DNA from: Hoeflea algicola | Lineage (GTDB): Bacteria; Pseudomonadota; Alphaproteobacteria; Rhizobiales; Rhizobiaceae | Assembly: GCF_026619415.1 (NCBI RefSeq) | Contig: NZ_JAOVZR010000001.1 | Span: forward strand, 3,146,501 to 3,210,500 | Reading direction: 5' to 3' | DNA length: 64,000 bases | Part shown: positions 33,508 to 44,579 of the stretch, in pieces | Position numbering within the stretch: the first letter of the stretch is position 1 | How the letters are laid out: the number at the start of each line of letters is the position of its first letter | The notes under the pieces: generated by a model | What the model was told of the DNA's origin: nothing | The model's database searches: none | Seen by the model: the letters and a program-made list of their open reading frames with translations, nothing else | Made by a program: the position numbers and the translations under genes

Positions 33508-36500
33508 CGCCGGTGACAACAACGCCGTATCCGAAACCACGCTCAGGCAGAACCGGGCGGCAACGCCGACGCTGTCGGCTTGGGTGTCGGCCAATGCCGG
33601 TTCCGGCAAGACCCATGTGCTGGCGCGCCGGGTGATCCGGCTGTTGCTGCGCGGAGCGCGTCCGTCGTCGATCCTGTGTCTAACCTACACCAAGGCCGCT
33701 GCCGCCGAGATGTCGAACCGGGTGTTCAAGACACTGGCCGATTGGGTGCGGCTTGATGATGTGGCGCTGGCCGCAAAAATTGCCGAGCTGGAAGGCGTAG
33801 AAGCCCAAGCCGGGCAATTGATGCAGGCCCGGCGGTTGTTCGCCACCGCGTTGGAAACGCCGGGCGGTCTCAAGATCCAGACCATTCATGCATTCTGCGA
33901 AGCGGTGCTTCACCGGTTTCCGCTGGAGGCCAATATTGCCGGTCATTTCAGCGTTCTCGACGACCAGAAGGCGGCCGAATTGCTGGCCGAGGCGCGGCGG
34001 CAACTGATGTCGGCGCGCGCTTTCGATGAGGATCCCGATCTCGCCGGAGCGGTCATGGCGGCGCTTGATATCGGCGGTGAAGCCGGCTTCGACAAGCTGC
34101 TGGCAGGGCTTTATGATCGCCGCCGCGATTATCTGGCCTTTGATGCTGTCGCCGGTGATGTCACTGGTGCCGAAATCCTGATTAGATCGGCGCTCGGGTT
34201 GGCGCCGGATGAGGATGAAGCCGCGGTCATTAGCAAGGCCTGGCCGCTTGCGGCGTTGCCGATCGATTATGTCCGGGCATTGTCGGATTTCGCCGAAACC
34301 GCAGAATCGGCGACAAAAGCCTATAATCTCGCCTATGGCCTGCTCACAGCCGGCTCCGAACCTGATCCGGCTGCGCGACTTGATCTGCTCAAGCAGGTGT
34401 TTCTGACCAAGGCCGGGGCACCCGCCAAACTCGGCACCGTGATGACGGCGTCGGTCGCGGGCAGCTTCCCTGATCTGGCTGACCGGGTGGTTGAGGCACA
34501 GGCGCAGGTGATCACCGTGATCGACCGTCTGGCGCGGCTCAAGGCGCTGACGGCGTCGCTGACCGCCTATCGGTTGGCGCGGCGCTATATTGGCGGGTTC
34601 GAGGCGCTCAAGACCCGGCAGGCCTTGCTTGATTATGACGATCTGATCGCTGCGACCGAGGCGCTGCTGTCAAAAAGCGGTGCCAGCGCATGGGTTCACT
34701 ACAAGCTTGATCAGGGTATCGACCACGTGCTGGTCGACGAGGCACAGGACACTGCACCCTTGCAGTGGAATGTGATCGGCCAATTGTCCGAGGAATTCTT
34801 CGCCGGCGAGGGAGCGCGCCCGGCAACGCGTACGCTGTTTGCCGTGGGCGACGAAAAGCAGTCGATCTATTCGTTCCAGGGCGCGCGGCCCGAACGCTTT
34901 GCCCAGGAGCGCAAGCGCGTCGCGGATCGGGCACGCTCCGCCGCCATCGATTTTGAGCAGGTGGCCCTCCGGGTCTCGTTCCGGTCCTGCAACGAAGTGC
35001 TCAAGCTGGTTGATCATGTGTTTGCCCATGCCGACGCCAAACGCGGCATGGGGGATCCGGATGAGCCGGTGATCCACGAAACCGCCCGTGGCCGCGCCCC
35101 CGGTCTGGTCGAATTATGGCCGATGATCGCCCGAGAGCCATCGGACAGCGACGAGGACTGGACTGCGGCATTCGACGAGGTGCCCGAAACCGCCCCGTCG
35201 GCGCAACTGGCGCGCCGCATCACATCGGTGCTCGACCAATGGGTCGGCCGCGAGATGATCGAGGATCAGAAGACCGGGAAATTGCGGCTGATCACGCCGG
35301 GCGACATTCTGGTGCTGGTGCGCAAGCGTGACGGTTTTGTGCCCACCCTGCTGCGCACGCTCAAGGCCAGCACCGATATTCCGGTGGCCGGCGCCGACCG
35401 CCTGCGGCTGACAGATCATATCGCCGTGCAGGATCTGATCGCGCTTGGTCGGTATACGCTGCTGGCCGATGATGATCTCTCGCTCGCAGCCCTGATCAAG
35501 AGCCCGTTGCTGGGGCTCGATGAAGACGCCCTGTATGAATTGACCGCCGACCGGCCCAAGACCATGTCGGTATCGGCACGGCTCAGGCAACTGGCCGGGT
35601 CTGACCCGCGGTTTACTACTGCCCGCGACAGGCTTGATCACTGGGTTGTTGCCGCTTCGCAGCTGCCGCCGCATGATTTTTACGCCGCCGTGCTCGGACC
35701 CGATGGCGGCCGCCGCGCCTATCTCTCAAGGCTCGGCCACGAGGTTGGCGACGTGCTCGACGAGTTTCTGGGTCTTGCGCTCGATCACGAACTGGCCGGG
35801 CTGCCGGGCCTGCAGGCGTTTCTGGCGATGCTGGAAAATGATGCGCCGGAGATTAAGCGCGAAATGGACGGCCAGTCCGGCGCGGTGCGAATCATGACGG
35901 TGCACGCCGCCAAGGGGCTGGAGGCGCCGGTAGTGTTTCTGGTCGATTCCGGTGGCGAGGCGTTTCAGCACAGCCACCAGCCGCGGCTGTGCCTGCTTCC
36001 GGCGCAAGCGGGCGCTTCCGCTCCGGCGGTTCCGGTGTGGTTGCCCGACAAGACCCACGAGAGCGAGGCCACCGAACCGGTACGCGCCGCTCTTCGCGCG
36101 CAGGCCGAGGAGGAATACCGGCGGCTGATGTATGTCGGGCTCACCCGCGCCGCCGACCGGCTGGTGGTGTGCGGCTATCGCGGCCTGCGCGAGGTCAAGA
36201 CCGCGACCTGGCATTCGATGGTCGCCGAAGGGCTGGCTCATACTGATGATGGTGATTTTGTCGTCTCGGAAGTCGAGCGCCAGACCGATAGCGGGCCTTT
36301 TTCAGTCCTCAGGTTGCAAAAACCGGACCGGGGACGCCGCCGAAGCAAGTCCCGAGCAGGATCAGGCAAAGCCCCTCGCGCCGGTGCTGGAGATTCCATC
36401 TACGCCCTTGCCGCCACCGTTGCGCCTGCCCCGGCCATTGGCGCCATCGGGCGTCAGCGCCGTGCTCGAAGACAGCGCCGAGGTGACGACGCGGTCACCG

Positions 36501-37073
36501 TTTGCCGACCAACCCGCCCATTCTGGCCTGGCGCTGGCGCGCGGTAGCCTGATCCACCGTCTCTTGCAGGTGTTGCCGTCGATTGCGGCCGATGAACGAC
36601 AGGCTGCGCTCAGACGCTATCTTGCCCGCGCATTGCCGGGCCCGGATCGCACGGAGGCCGGTCTGATCGAAGCCCAGATTCTGGCCGTGATTGGCGACCC
36701 GCGTTTTTCCCCGGTGTTCGATGCACCGGGCGAAGCCGAGGTCTCGGTGATGGGTACCCTGCGCATCGGCGGCGAGGACCGCGCGGTCTCCGGCCGCATC
36801 GACCGTATCGCGGTGAGCGATGACCGGGTGCTGATCATTGACTACAAGACCGGTCTGGCGCCTGCGCCCGGTGAGCCAGCACCGCAGGGGCACGTGGCGC
36901 AATTGGCGATCTATCGCGCGCTTCTGGCGCCGCTTTATCCGGATCGGCGGATTGACGCTGCACTGGTCTATGTCTCGGCTCCGCGTCTGGTCGAAATCGA
37001 GGCCGCAACGCTCGATGCCGCGATGGCCCGGCTGCAGGGCTGGCAACCGGGTGGCTCTGCAAAACAGGTCTAG
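33494..37073 (+). pseudogene. addA: AddA helicase-nuclease subunit, frameshifted before the nuclease domain
   Basis: A UvrD-type helicase of about 1,192 residues split over two frames. Frame one starts MAMADAGDNNAV with Walker A SANAGSGKTHV (residues 32-42), VDEAQDTAPLQW (Walker B), GDEKQSIYSFQGA and VTHAAKG-like MTVHAAKGLEAPVVFL, ending without its nuclease. Frame two supplies the C-terminus, including LIIDYKTGLAPAPGEP, the RecB-type nuclease motif. The change of frame lies between about 36290 and 36350; one extra base in AAAAA (36318-36322) or GGGG (36330-36333) would explain it, and removing one base gives a length divisible by three. As written, the product loses its nuclease. Sequencing error is likely because the downstream frame is free of decay. 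Confidence 0.85.
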
Positions 37074-37097
37074 ATTCTGTGCTGAATGGTCAAATTT

Positions 37098-37113
37098 ACC
37101 CCATTCATGGGGT
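37098..37113. repeat. Perfect 7-bp hairpin downstream of addA
   Basis: ACCCCAT-TC-ATGGGGT is a perfect inverted repeat, 24 bp after the addA stop and 231 bp before trxA. No T-tract follows. It may be a 3' end structure or an operator for trxA. The rest of the 271-bp addA-trxA gap shows nothing that I could assign beyond the ribosome-binding site AAGGAG at 37331. Confidence 0.35.
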
Positions 37114-37344
37114 CTGTCGCAGATAGAGCCCCCGCGCCCTATGATCACGGCTCGGTGATGGCGCGCGAAAAGCCTTGAATACCCATGGCCGAATCATCAC
37201 ATTATGGCCAGCCACAGCATTGGACGGAACGACCGAGTCGGTTATCCGGAAAGCCTGATGCGCAGATTTAACACGCAAGAGCTGCCTGTTTGCATCTGGT
37301 TCGATGCGCAGCGCCCTGAAGCAGTCACCAAAGGAGTGCCCAGC

Positions 37345-37668
37345 ATGGCAACCATGAAAGTAGACGCCACCAATTTTCAGAGCGAAGTGCTCGAATCCAC
37401 TGTTCCGGTTGTCGTCGACTTCTGGGCCGAATGGTGCGGCCCGTGCAAGATGATCGCGCCCAGCCTTGAGGAAATTTCCAACGAAATGGGCGACAAGGTA
37501 AAGGTCGTCAAGCTCAACATCGACGAGAATCCTGAGCTTGCTTCGCAGTTCGGCGTCCGCTCAATCCCGACGCTGGCAATGTTCAAGGGCGGTGCAGTCG
37601 CCGACATCAAGGTTGGCGCTTCGCCGAAGACCGCGCTGTCGAACTGGATTTCCAGCGCCGTCGCGTAA
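37345..37668 (+). CDS. trxA: Thioredoxin 1
   Basis: A 107-residue cytoplasmic thioredoxin that reduces protein disulfides with electrons from thioredoxin reductase. The active site is [20 protein letters not shown], with Cys31 and Cys34, and the cis-proline motif is [20 protein letters not shown] at 37331 sets the ATG at 37345; an upstream in-frame extension from 37204 lacks homology. It sits between addA and folC with its own 3' terminator, so it is probably monocistronic. Confidence 0.98.
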   Translation: MATMKVDATNFQSEVLESTVPVVVDFWAEWCGPCKMIAPSLEEISNEMGDKVKVVKLNIDENPELASQFGVRSIPTLAMFKGGAVADIKVGASPKTALSNWISSAVA

Positions 37669-37695
37669 ATTCTTCGCGCCACAATAATTATGTCA

Positions 37696-37726
37696 AAACC
37701 CGCCCGGGCAACCGGGCGGGTTTTTT
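37696..37726. terminator. Bidirectional terminator between trxA and folC
   Basis: AAACCCGCCCGG pairs perfectly with CCGGGCGGGTTT (12 bp) around GCAA, followed by TTT on the plus strand and a T run on the minus strand. It lies 28 bp after the trxA stop and 25 bp before the convergent folC stop, so it can serve both. Confidence 0.9.
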
Positions 37727-37750
37727 ATGCGCGGGATACGGATGTAATTC

Positions 37751-39097
37751 TCAATCCGGCGGGGTGCCGTTTTGTCTCAGAACGTCGCCCAGCAAATAGA
37801 GCGAGCCACCGATCAGGATCCGCGGCGGTGGTTCCAGCCGATTGGTGGTGGTGCAGATGGCGGAAATCGCGGTTTCCACGTCATCGGCAGCTTCCGCGGT
37901 CAGTCCGGCCTCGTCGGCGATGTCGGCCAGAACTTCCGGGTCAAGTCCAGCTTCTGAATCCGGCACAGGAATCGTAAACACGTGCCGGACCATGCCGGCG
38001 AAGGCGTGGAAATAGCCAATTGGATCCTTGGTGTTGATCATTCCGGTGATCAAATACAGCGGCCGGGGGTCACGTTCCTCGAGATTGGCCATGGCTTCGG
38101 CGATGACCCGCCCGGCGCCGGGGTTGTGGCCGCCGTCGATCCAGATTTCGAGCCCGTCCATGGCGTCCTGGGCAATCAGCCCCGGAGCCAGCCGTTCCAA
38201 CCGTCCCGGCCAGGTGACATTGGTCAGCCCTGCGGCAATCGCCTGTTCATCTAGGACAAAGCCGGCCGCCTTCAACGCGCGGATCGCCGCCGCTGCATTG
38301 GCCTGCTGGTGCCGGCCGGCAAGTCTCGGTAGCGGCAGGTCGATGAGTTCCTCCTCATCCTGATAGACCAGCCGGCCGTTTTCCTCATGCGCGAAGAAAT
38401 CCTGCCCAAACAGATTGAGCGGACAGCGAAGCCGTGCGGCGATACCGGTCAGCACCTCGCGCGCTGCCTCTTCCGGTTGTGCGCCGATCACCACCGGCAC
38501 CGCGGGCTTGAGAATGCCGGCCTTTTCAGCGGCGATCAGTTCCACCCGGTCGCCCAGATAGGCCTGGTGATCGAGCGAAATCGACATGATCACCGCCACT
38601 GCCGGCCGTTCGATCACATTGGTGGCGTCAAACCGGCCGCCGAGGCCCACCTCGATGATGGCGGCATCCGCAGGGTGTTCGGAAAACAGCACGAACATCA
38701 CCGCCGTCAGGATCTCGAACACGGTGATCATTTCGCCCTGATTGGCGACTGCCACCCGCCGCACCGCATCGGCCAGTACTTCGTCATCGGCAAGCCGGCC
38801 GCCACCCTCTGCGCCGAGGCGAAACCGCTCGTGCCAGTTGACCAAGTGTGGCGAGGTATGGACATGCACCTTCAGCCCCTGCGCCTCCAGGATTGCCCGG
38901 CAGAATGCGCTGGTTGAACCCTTGCCGTTGGTGCCGGCAATGTGGATGATCGGTGGCAGCCTGTGGTGCGGATTGCCGAGCCGCTCGAGCAGCCGCGTGA
39001 TCCGCCCGAGCGACAGGTCGAAGCCCTTCGGATGCAGCGCCAGCAGTGCGTTGATTTCCCGTTCGGCCGCCGACGTCACCGGTTCTCGTGTTGTCAT
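37751..39097 (-). CDS. folC: Bifunctional dihydrofolate/folylpolyglutamate synthase
   Basis: A 448-residue Mur-ligase-fold enzyme that adds glutamate to dihydropteroate and to tetrahydrofolates. The ATP loop is IHIAGTNGKGSTSAFCRAIL near residues 51-70, and HTSPHLVNWHERFRL is the next family signature. EVGLGGRFDATNVI and GGHNPGAGRVIAEAM are the Mur-ligase central and C-terminal motifs. It is the last gene of the trpFBA-accD-folC run, 40 bp after accD on the same strand. Confidence 0.96.
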   Translation of the reverse strand: MTTREPVTSAAEREINALLALHPKGFDLSLGRITRLLERLGNPHHRLPPIIHIAGTNGKGSTSAFCRAILEAQGLKVHVHTSPHLVNWHERFRLGAEGGGRLADDEVLADAVRRVAVANQGEMITVFEILTAVMFVLFSEHPADAAIIEVGLGGRFDATNVIERPAVAVIMSISLDHQAYLGDRVELIAAEKAGILKPAVPVVIGAQPEEAAREVLTGIAARLRCPLNLFGQDFFAHEENGRLVYQDEEELIDLPLPRLAGRHQQANAAAAIRALKAAGFVLDEQAIAAGLTNVTWPGRLERLAPGLIAQDAMDGLEIWIDGGHNPGAGRVIAEAMANLEERDPRPLYLITGMINTKDPIGYFHAFAGMVRHVFTIPVPDSEAGLDPEVLADIADEAGLTAEAADDVETAISAICTTTNRLEPPPRILIGGSLYLLGDVLRQNGTPPD

Positions 39098-39137
39098 TGT
39101 GGCGTATTCCTGTTGCCGCCGCCTTTGAGCGTCAGCC

Positions 39138-40079
39138 CTATTGTGCGGCTTCCGCAGGTTCGTCGGCGGCGATCTCGGCTGTTGCCGCTTCGTCGTCCGG
39201 TTGAGCGGGAAGTTCCACCGGTGCGGGAGCGTCCATCTTCAGGAAAATCCGCAGCAGCCGTGAAATCATTTCCGGCAGGTCGTGACGGTGCACCACCATG
39301 TCGATCATGCCGTGGTCGAGCAGGTATTCCGACGTCTGGAAGCCTTCGGGCAGCTTTTCACGAATGGTCTGTTCGATCACCCGTTTGCCGGCAAAGCAGA
39401 TTTCCGCGCCGGGTTCGGCCAGATGCACGTCGCCGAGCATCGCATAGGAGGCTGAAACGCCGCCGGTGGTCGGGTTGGTCAGCACCACGATATAGGGCAG
39501 CCCGGCTTCCTTGAGCATCTCCACCGCCACCGTGGTGCGCGGCAATTGCATCAGCGACAGGATGCCTTCCTGCATCCGCGCGCCGCCCGAGGCCGGGAAC
39601 ATCACCAAGGGGCAGTTGCGGGCTATGGCTGCTTCGAACGCCTGGATGATGGCTTCGCCGGCGGCGATGCCGAGCGAACCGCCCATGAAGGCAAAATCAT
39701 GCACGCAGGCGACGATATCGACCCCGCGCACCGCGCCATGGGCGGCAACCACTGAATCCTCGAGCCCGGTCTTGGTGCGGCTGTCTTTCAGACGGTCGGC
39801 ATATTTCTTCGAATCCCGGAATTTCAGCGGATCCTGCGGCACTTTCGGTGATGGCAGTACCTCGTATTGGCTGCCGCCAAAAATGTGTCTCAGCCGCGCT
39901 TCGGCCGACATTTTCATGTGGTAGCCGGAGGCGGGAATGACGAAATGGTTTTCTTCCAGATCGCTGTGAAACACCATTTCCCCGGTTTCGGGGCACTTGA
40001 TCCACAGATTCTCCGGCACCTCGCGGCGGCCGAGCATCGAGTTGATCTTTGGCCTGACGTAATTTGTGATCCAGTTCAC
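39138..40079 (-). CDS. accD: Acetyl-CoA carboxylase carboxyltransferase subunit beta
   Basis: A 313-residue carboxyltransferase beta subunit that transfers the carboxyl from biotin to acetyl-CoA with AccA. The crotonase-like core has [39 protein letters not shown] and [20 protein letters not shown]. The N-terminal region aligns with the usual zinc ribbon, but of its four cysteines only the first remains ([20 protein letters not shown], then [11 protein letters not shown]). This loss is seen in other rhizobia. The C-terminal tail is acidic and alanine-rich. It is cotranscribed between trpA and folC. Confidence 0.97.
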   Translation of the reverse strand: MNWITNYVRPKINSMLGRREVPENLWIKCPETGEMVFHSDLEENHFVIPASGYHMKMSAEARLRHIFGGSQYEVLPSPKVPQDPLKFRDSKKYADRLKDSRTKTGLEDSVVAAHGAVRGVDIVACVHDFAFMGGSLGIAAGEAIIQAFEAAIARNCPLVMFPASGGARMQEGILSLMQLPRTTVAVEMLKEAGLPYIVVLTNPTTGGVSASYAMLGDVHLAEPGAEICFAGKRVIEQTIREKLPEGFQTSEYLLDHGMIDMVVHRHDLPEMISRLLRIFLKMDAPAPVELPAQPDDEAATAEIAADEPAEAAQ

Positions 40080-40115
40080 GGGGTCATCTCCGAATTCTCC
40101 ACCAATGTGGGGGTG

Positions 40116-40955
40116 CTATTGCGCCGGCGCAAGACGTGCGGCACGCACGCCGGTCGCCAGTCCGCGGACCATGGTGGCGACGCTTTCGACGGTATCGGCG
40201 GTGGCCGCACCGTTGGCGTCAAGTGTGTTGGCGATCTGGTTGACGATGGCAGTGCCGACCACCACGCCATCAGCCGACTGGCCGATGACACGTGCCTGCT
40301 CGGCGGTTTTGACGCCGAAACCGACACAGACCGGCAGGTCGGTATGGCTCTTGATCCGTTCGACCGCAAGGTTGACTTTGGACGTATCGGCGATCGCCGA
40401 TCCGGTGATCCCGGTCATCGAGACATAATAGACAAAGCCCGAGGTGTTGCTCAGCACCCGTGGCAACCGCTTGTCATCGGTGGTTGGTGTCGCCAGCCGG
40501 ATGAAGTTGAGCCCGGCCTTGAGCGCCGGCAGGCACAGTTCCTCGTCCATTTCCGGCGGCAGGTCGACCACGATAAGCCCGTCGATACCGGCCTCACGTG
40601 CATCAACCAGGAATTTCTCGACGCCATAGATATAGATCGGGTTGTAATAGCCCATCAGCACGATTGGCGTTTCGTTGTCGGTCTTGCGGAAATCGCGCGC
40701 CAGATCCAGCGTCCGCTTCAGTGACTGCCCGGCCTTGAGCGCCCGCTGTCCGGCCATCTGGATTGCCGGCCCGTCGGCCATCGGGTCGGAGAACGGCATC
40801 CCCAGCTCGATCACATCGGAGCCCGCACCCGGCAGCGCCTGCATAATCTTCAGCGATGTGTCGTAATCCGGATCTCCGCCCATGAAATAGGTCACCAGCG
40901 CCGGCCGATCCTCGGCCTTGAGTTTTTCAAAACGGGTGTCGATGCGAGTGGTCAT
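40116..40955 (-). CDS. trpA: Tryptophan synthase alpha subunit
   Basis: A 279-residue barrel enzyme that releases indole from indole-3-glycerol phosphate for TrpB. Catalytic acids are in [20 protein letters not shown] and in [18 protein letters not shown]; the phosphate loop is [11 protein letters not shown]. Start and length are normal. Its ATG overlaps the stop of the preceding flavodoxin-like gene by 4 bp, so the insert is translationally coupled to trpA. accD follows 36 bp later. Confidence 0.98.
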   Translation of the reverse strand: MTTRIDTRFEKLKAEDRPALVTYFMGGDPDYDTSLKIMQALPGAGSDVIELGMPFSDPMADGPAIQMAGQRALKAGQSLKRTLDLARDFRKTDNETPIVLMGYYNPIYIYGVEKFLVDAREAGIDGLIVVDLPPEMDEELCLPALKAGLNFIRLATPTTDDKRLPRVLSNTSGFVYYVSMTGITGSAIADTSKVNLAVERIKSHTDLPVCVGFGVKTAEQARVIGQSADGVVVGTAIVNQIANTLDANGAATADTVESVATMVRGLATGVRAARLAPAQ

Positions 40956-41662
40956 TCAGCTTGTCCGATCTTGGGGTGGTCGAAGCGCGCGCCGTCATTC
41001 CAGGCGTTGACGTCGTTGCCGTGCCGCGGAATGCCGCCCGCGTCCTTGAGCATACGGGCCATATGCATCAGGTTCCAGGTCATGAAGGTGGTGTTGCGCT
41101 TGGTAAAGTCGTTGTCATAGCCGGCGCCATCGTCGCCATAGGACTTGCCCGGCCCGACTTCACCGATCCAGCCGCAATCGGCCTGCGGCGGAATCGTGTA
41201 GCCGACATGCTGCATGGCATACAGGCAGGTCATCGAGGCATGCTTGACGCCGTCCTCGTTGCCGGTGATCACGCAGCCGCCGGTCTTGCCGTAATAGATA
41301 TACTGGCCGCGGTCATTACGCTGGCCGGAATGGGCATAGAGCCGTTCGATGATCACCCGGCACAGCGAGGATTCCTCGCCCAGCCACAACGGTGTGCCGA
41401 CCACCAGAATGTCGGCATCGCGCACTTTCGGCCAGAAAATCTCCGGCCAGTCGTCGCGGTCAGCTCCGTGCTCGCGCATGTCGGGCTGCACGCCGAAAGC
41501 GATATGATGGTCCGCGGCACGCAAATAGTCGACCTGCACGCCATTGGTTTGCATGATCGCCATCGAATTGCGCATCAGCCGTTCGGTGTGGCTTTCGCCC
41601 TGCGCGGTGCTCTTCAGCGTGGTGTTGATGAAAAGTGCCTTCAGATCGGAATATTCAACCAT
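40952..41662 (-). CDS. Flavodoxin-like NAD(P)H/FMN oxidoreductase inside the trp operon
   Basis: A 236-residue protein with the flavodoxin-like fold. It starts [20 protein letters not shown], the FMN-phosphate loop region, and has [20 protein letters not shown] (the TP-W-G motif of NADPH-dependent FMN reductases). [20 protein letters not shown] is the second flavin-binding segment. The C-terminal 60 residues are rich in Asn, Asp and Gly. It lies between trpB (2-bp gap) and trpA (4-bp overlap) on the same strand, so it is part of the tryptophan operon. Its substrate and any link to tryptophan are unknown. The ATG at 41662 is the only start compatible with the trpB end. Confidence 0.87.
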   Translation of the reverse strand: MVEYSDLKALFINTTLKSTAQGESHTERLMRNSMAIMQTNGVQVDYLRAADHHIAFGVQPDMREHGADRDDWPEIFWPKVRDADILVVGTPLWLGEESSLCRVIIERLYAHSGQRNDRGQYIYYGKTGGCVITGNEDGVKHASMTCLYAMQHVGYTIPPQADCGWIGEVGPGKSYGDDGAGYDNDFTKRNTTFMTWNLMHMARMLKDAGGIPRHGNDVNAWNDGARFDHPKIGQAE

Positions 41663-41664
41663 GC

Positions 41665-42885
41665 TCAGAGCTCCATTCCGAGGATCTTGCCGACGGTGAA
41701 GATGTCCTTGTCGCCGCGGCCGCACAGATTCATGACGATGATCTGATCCTTGCCCATTTTCGGAGCGCGCTTGATCACCTCGGCCAGCGCGTGCGCGGGC
41801 TCCAGTGCTGGGATGATGCCTTCAAGCCGGGTCAACAGCTGAAACGCTTCAAGCGCCTCGGTATCCATGATCGGCACATAATCGACCCGGCCGGCTTCCT
41901 TCAGCCATGAATGCTCGGGCCCGATGCCGGGATAATCGAGGCCGGCCGAGATCGAGTGGCCTTCCTTGATCTGGCCGTCGCCATCCTGCAGCAGATAGGT
42001 GCGGTTGCCATGCAGCACGCCTGGTGAGCCGAGGGTAAGCGAGGCGCAATGTTCTTCGCCGTTCAGCCCCTTGCCGCCAGCCTCGACGCCGACAATCTGC
42101 ACATCCTTGTCGTCAAGGAACGGGTGAAACAGGCCGATCGCGTTGGAGCCGCCGCCGACAGCTGCAACCAGCATGTCCGGCAACCGGCCTTCGGCAGACA
42201 TCATCTGTTCACGGGTTTCCTCGCCGATCACCGACTGGAAGGTGCGCACCATTTCCGGATAGGGGTGCGGGCCCGCCGCGGTGCCGATCAGGTAATAGGT
42301 GTCGTCGACATTGGTGACCCAGTCGCGAAGCGCCTCGTTCATCGAATCTTTCAGCGTGCCATGGCCGGATGTAACCGAATGGACCTTGGCGCCAAGCAGT
42401 TTCATCCGGAACACGTTGGGCGCCTGCCGCTGTACATCGGTGGCGCCCATATAGACTTCGCACGGATAGCCGAAACGTGCCGCCACAGTGGCTGTGGCGA
42501 CACCGTGCTGGCCGGCGCCGGTTTCGGCGATGATCCGAGTCTTGCCCATGCGTTTGGCCAACAGGATCTGGCCGATGCAATTGTTGATCTTGTGCGAGCC
42601 GGTGTGGTTGAGCTCGTCGCGCTTGAAATAGATCTTGGCGCCGCCCAGATGCTCGGTCAGCCGCTCGGCAAAATACAGCGGCGAGGGCCGTCCGACATAA
42701 TGGGAGTTGAGATAGTCGAGCTCGGCGCGGAAGGCCGGGTCAGCTTTTGCCTTGGCCCATTCCTCTTCCAGTTCGAGGATCAGCGGCATCAGTGTTTCGG
42801 CAACGAAACGACCGCCAAAAATACCGAACATGCCCTGTTCATCAGGGCCGGTGCGGAATGAATTCGGGGTGGTTGGCTGGTTCAC
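41665..42885 (-). CDS. trpB: Tryptophan synthase beta subunit
   Basis: A 406-residue pyridoxal phosphate enzyme that condenses indole with serine. The Schiff-base lysine is in [20 protein letters not shown], the phosphate clamp is [17 protein letters not shown], and the catalytic glutamate region is [20 protein letters not shown]. The length fits TrpB1. It overlaps trpF by 4 bp and is followed two bases after its stop by the flavodoxin-like gene. Confidence 0.98.
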   Translation of the reverse strand: MNQPTTPNSFRTGPDEQGMFGIFGGRFVAETLMPLILELEEEWAKAKADPAFRAELDYLNSHYVGRPSPLYFAERLTEHLGGAKIYFKRDELNHTGSHKINNCIGQILLAKRMGKTRIIAETGAGQHGVATATVAARFGYPCEVYMGATDVQRQAPNVFRMKLLGAKVHSVTSGHGTLKDSMNEALRDWVTNVDDTYYLIGTAAGPHPYPEMVRTFQSVIGEETREQMMSAEGRLPDMLVAAVGGGSNAIGLFHPFLDDKDVQIVGVEAGGKGLNGEEHCASLTLGSPGVLHGNRTYLLQDGDGQIKEGHSISAGLDYPGIGPEHSWLKEAGRVDYVPIMDTEALEAFQLLTRLEGIIPALEPAHALAEVIKRAPKMGKDQIIVMNLCGRGDKDIFTVGKILGMEL

Positions 42886-43556
42886 TTCACGTACTCCTGA
42901 GACCGAATTTTGTCCGCATCGCGAACCGCCTGGACGAAGCCGTCCATCATAGAGAGATCCTTGATGCCCGGTGCGCTTTCAACGCCCGACGAAACATCGA
43001 CGCCCGGCGCGCCGCTGATCGCCAGCGCCTCGCCAATATTGTCTTTTGTCAGCCCACCGGAAAGCATGTAACTAGCGGCCTCGTCAAGCTTGGCAAGCAG
43101 ACGCCAGTCGAAGCTGACGCCGTTGCCGCCGGGCAGATCGGATCCCTTCGGCGGCTTGGCGTCGAATAAAAACCGGTCGGCAATGCCCTGGTAGGGAGCG
43201 ATCCGCGCAAGGTCTGCGGCCTCGCGGATGGCAAATGCCTTCATCACCGGCAGGCCGAACCGCGCTTTCAGTTCCGCGGCGCGCTCGGGGCTTTCGCCAC
43301 CATGCAGTTGCAGCCAGTCGGGCTTCATTTGCGCGACGATCTCGTCAAGGCCGGAATCGTCCATGTCGACTGTGACCGCGACCGTTTTCAGGCCCCGGCG
43401 CCGTGCCTGCTGGGCAAGGCCGGCGGCGGTGGAGACGGTGACATGGCGCGGGCTCTTTTCGAAGAAAATGAAACCCGCCATATCAGCGCCCAATTCGGCC
43501 GCGCGATCCACCGCTTCGGGCGTGCTCAGGCCGCAAATCTTGATCATCGCTTTCAT
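42882..43556 (-). CDS. trpF: Phosphoribosylanthranilate isomerase
   Basis: A 224-residue barrel enzyme that opens phosphoribosylanthranilate in tryptophan synthesis. It starts [20 protein letters not shown] with the catalytic Cys in KICGL, and the catalytic Asp region is [39 protein letters not shown] is the phosphate-binding end. ATG 43556 was chosen because family members begin here; the frame continues upstream without homology. It is the first gene of trpF-trpB-x-trpA-accD-folC and overlaps trpB by 4 bp. Confidence 0.96.
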   Translation of the reverse strand: MKAMIKICGLSTPEAVDRAAELGADMAGFIFFEKSPRHVTVSTAAGLAQQARRRGLKTVAVTVDMDDSGLDEIVAQMKPDWLQLHGGESPERAAELKARFGLPVMKAFAIREAADLARIAPYQGIADRFLFDAKPPKGSDLPGGNGVSFDWRLLAKLDEAASYMLSGGLTKDNIGEALAISGAPGVDVSSGVESAPGIKDLSMMDGFVQAVRDADKIRSQEYVK

Positions 43557-43666
43557 GCGGCTGAACTCGCACAAAACCATGGCGGAGTCGAGACGGGCAT
43601 GCATCAAAGCCGCGACCAAGACCGCTCCGGCAACGGAAACATTCAGCCTGCAAAACTGCCGCCGGA

Positions 43667-44413
43667 TTAGAACTTCACCGCAAACAGGCGCGAACCATTC
43701 TGCTTGAGCCAGCGCTTGCCCTCATCGGTGCGCGGGCAGAGCCTTTTGCAGGTCGCCCAGAAATTGGGTCCGTGGTTCATTTCCGCCAGATGCGCCACCT
43801 CGTGGGCGGCCAGATAATCGATGACGAAGTCCGGCGCCATGGCGATCCGCCAGGAAAACGACAGGTTGCCCTCCGACGTGCACGATCCCCAGCGGCTCTT
43901 GGTATCCTTGTAGGAAATCGACCGCACCTTCTTGCCAAGATCTGCCGCATGGCCGGCCACCAGAACCTCGAGCTCGGCCCGTGCCACCCGCTTGAGGTGA
44001 TCCGACACACGCCGGCCGGCATGTTCCGGGTTGCCCGAAACCAGCAGTACCGGCTCGCCGTCGATCTCGGTTACTTCTGCCAGCCCGCGCAATTTGCCTG
44101 TCATTTCGATCCGGTGCACGACCCCGCGAATGGTGATCTTGCCGATCTCGGCGAGCGGTCCGGTATCAGGAACCCGGGCAAGCCGCGTCATCAGCCAGCC
44201 GTGATGGCGGGTCAGGAACGCGTCAATCTCGGGGCTTGGCAAACCGGGCGGAATGGTCAGCTTCAAGGCATGCCCGCCGGGCTCTATCCGCAGTGTCATG
44301 CGGGTGGCGCGGGCGTGTTCACGGATCGTCAGCGGTAACTCACGGCCATTGACGCTCACGGCTTGTGGCCGTGGCGCGGGCGATCTGCGGGTGGGGCGGC
44401 CTAATCCGAACAT
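43667..44413 (-). CDS. YgjP/SprT-like zinc metallopeptidase (DUF45)
   Basis: A 248-residue protein. The zinc site is the HExxH motif in YLAAHEVAHLAEMNHGPNFW, with the third histidine in MNHGP. SYKDTKSRWGSCTSEGNLSF is the other DUF45 signature. There is no signal peptide, so it is probably cytoplasmic. Members of this family are known from structures and from restriction-modification-associated loci, but the physiological substrate is unknown. It is upstream of trpF by 110 bp on the same strand and may share its transcript. Confidence 0.9.
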   Translation of the reverse strand: MFGLGRPTRRSPAPRPQAVSVNGRELPLTIREHARATRMTLRIEPGGHALKLTIPPGLPSPEIDAFLTRHHGWLMTRLARVPDTGPLAEIGKITIRGVVHRIEMTGKLRGLAEVTEIDGEPVLLVSGNPEHAGRRVSDHLKRVARAELEVLVAGHAADLGKKVRSISYKDTKSRWGSCTSEGNLSFSWRIAMAPDFVIDYLAAHEVAHLAEMNHGPNFWATCKRLCPRTDEGKRWLKQNGSRLFAVKF

Positions 44414-44526
44414 GGTTTCTCATAACCGATTCGAGCGTTTTGAGAGCGACAATTAGCACGGCAAAGCGTCCGGGCTGCAGCAGCCACGGCTTGCATGATA
44501 GTGTACCGGCCAAATAGCATTGAATC

Positions 44527-44554
44527 AAAAAGGGCGGCGCGATGGGCGCCGCCC
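44527..44554 (-). terminator. Intrinsic terminator downstream of the DUF2852 gene
   Basis: On the minus strand GGGCGGCGC pairs perfectly with GCGCCGCCC (9 bp) around a 5-base loop and is followed by TTTTT. It lies 26 bp past the DUF2852 stop and separates that gene from the metallopeptidase gene. Confidence 0.88.
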
Positions 44555-44579
44555 TCCAGGGAGGTCATGTTGCGGCCGT

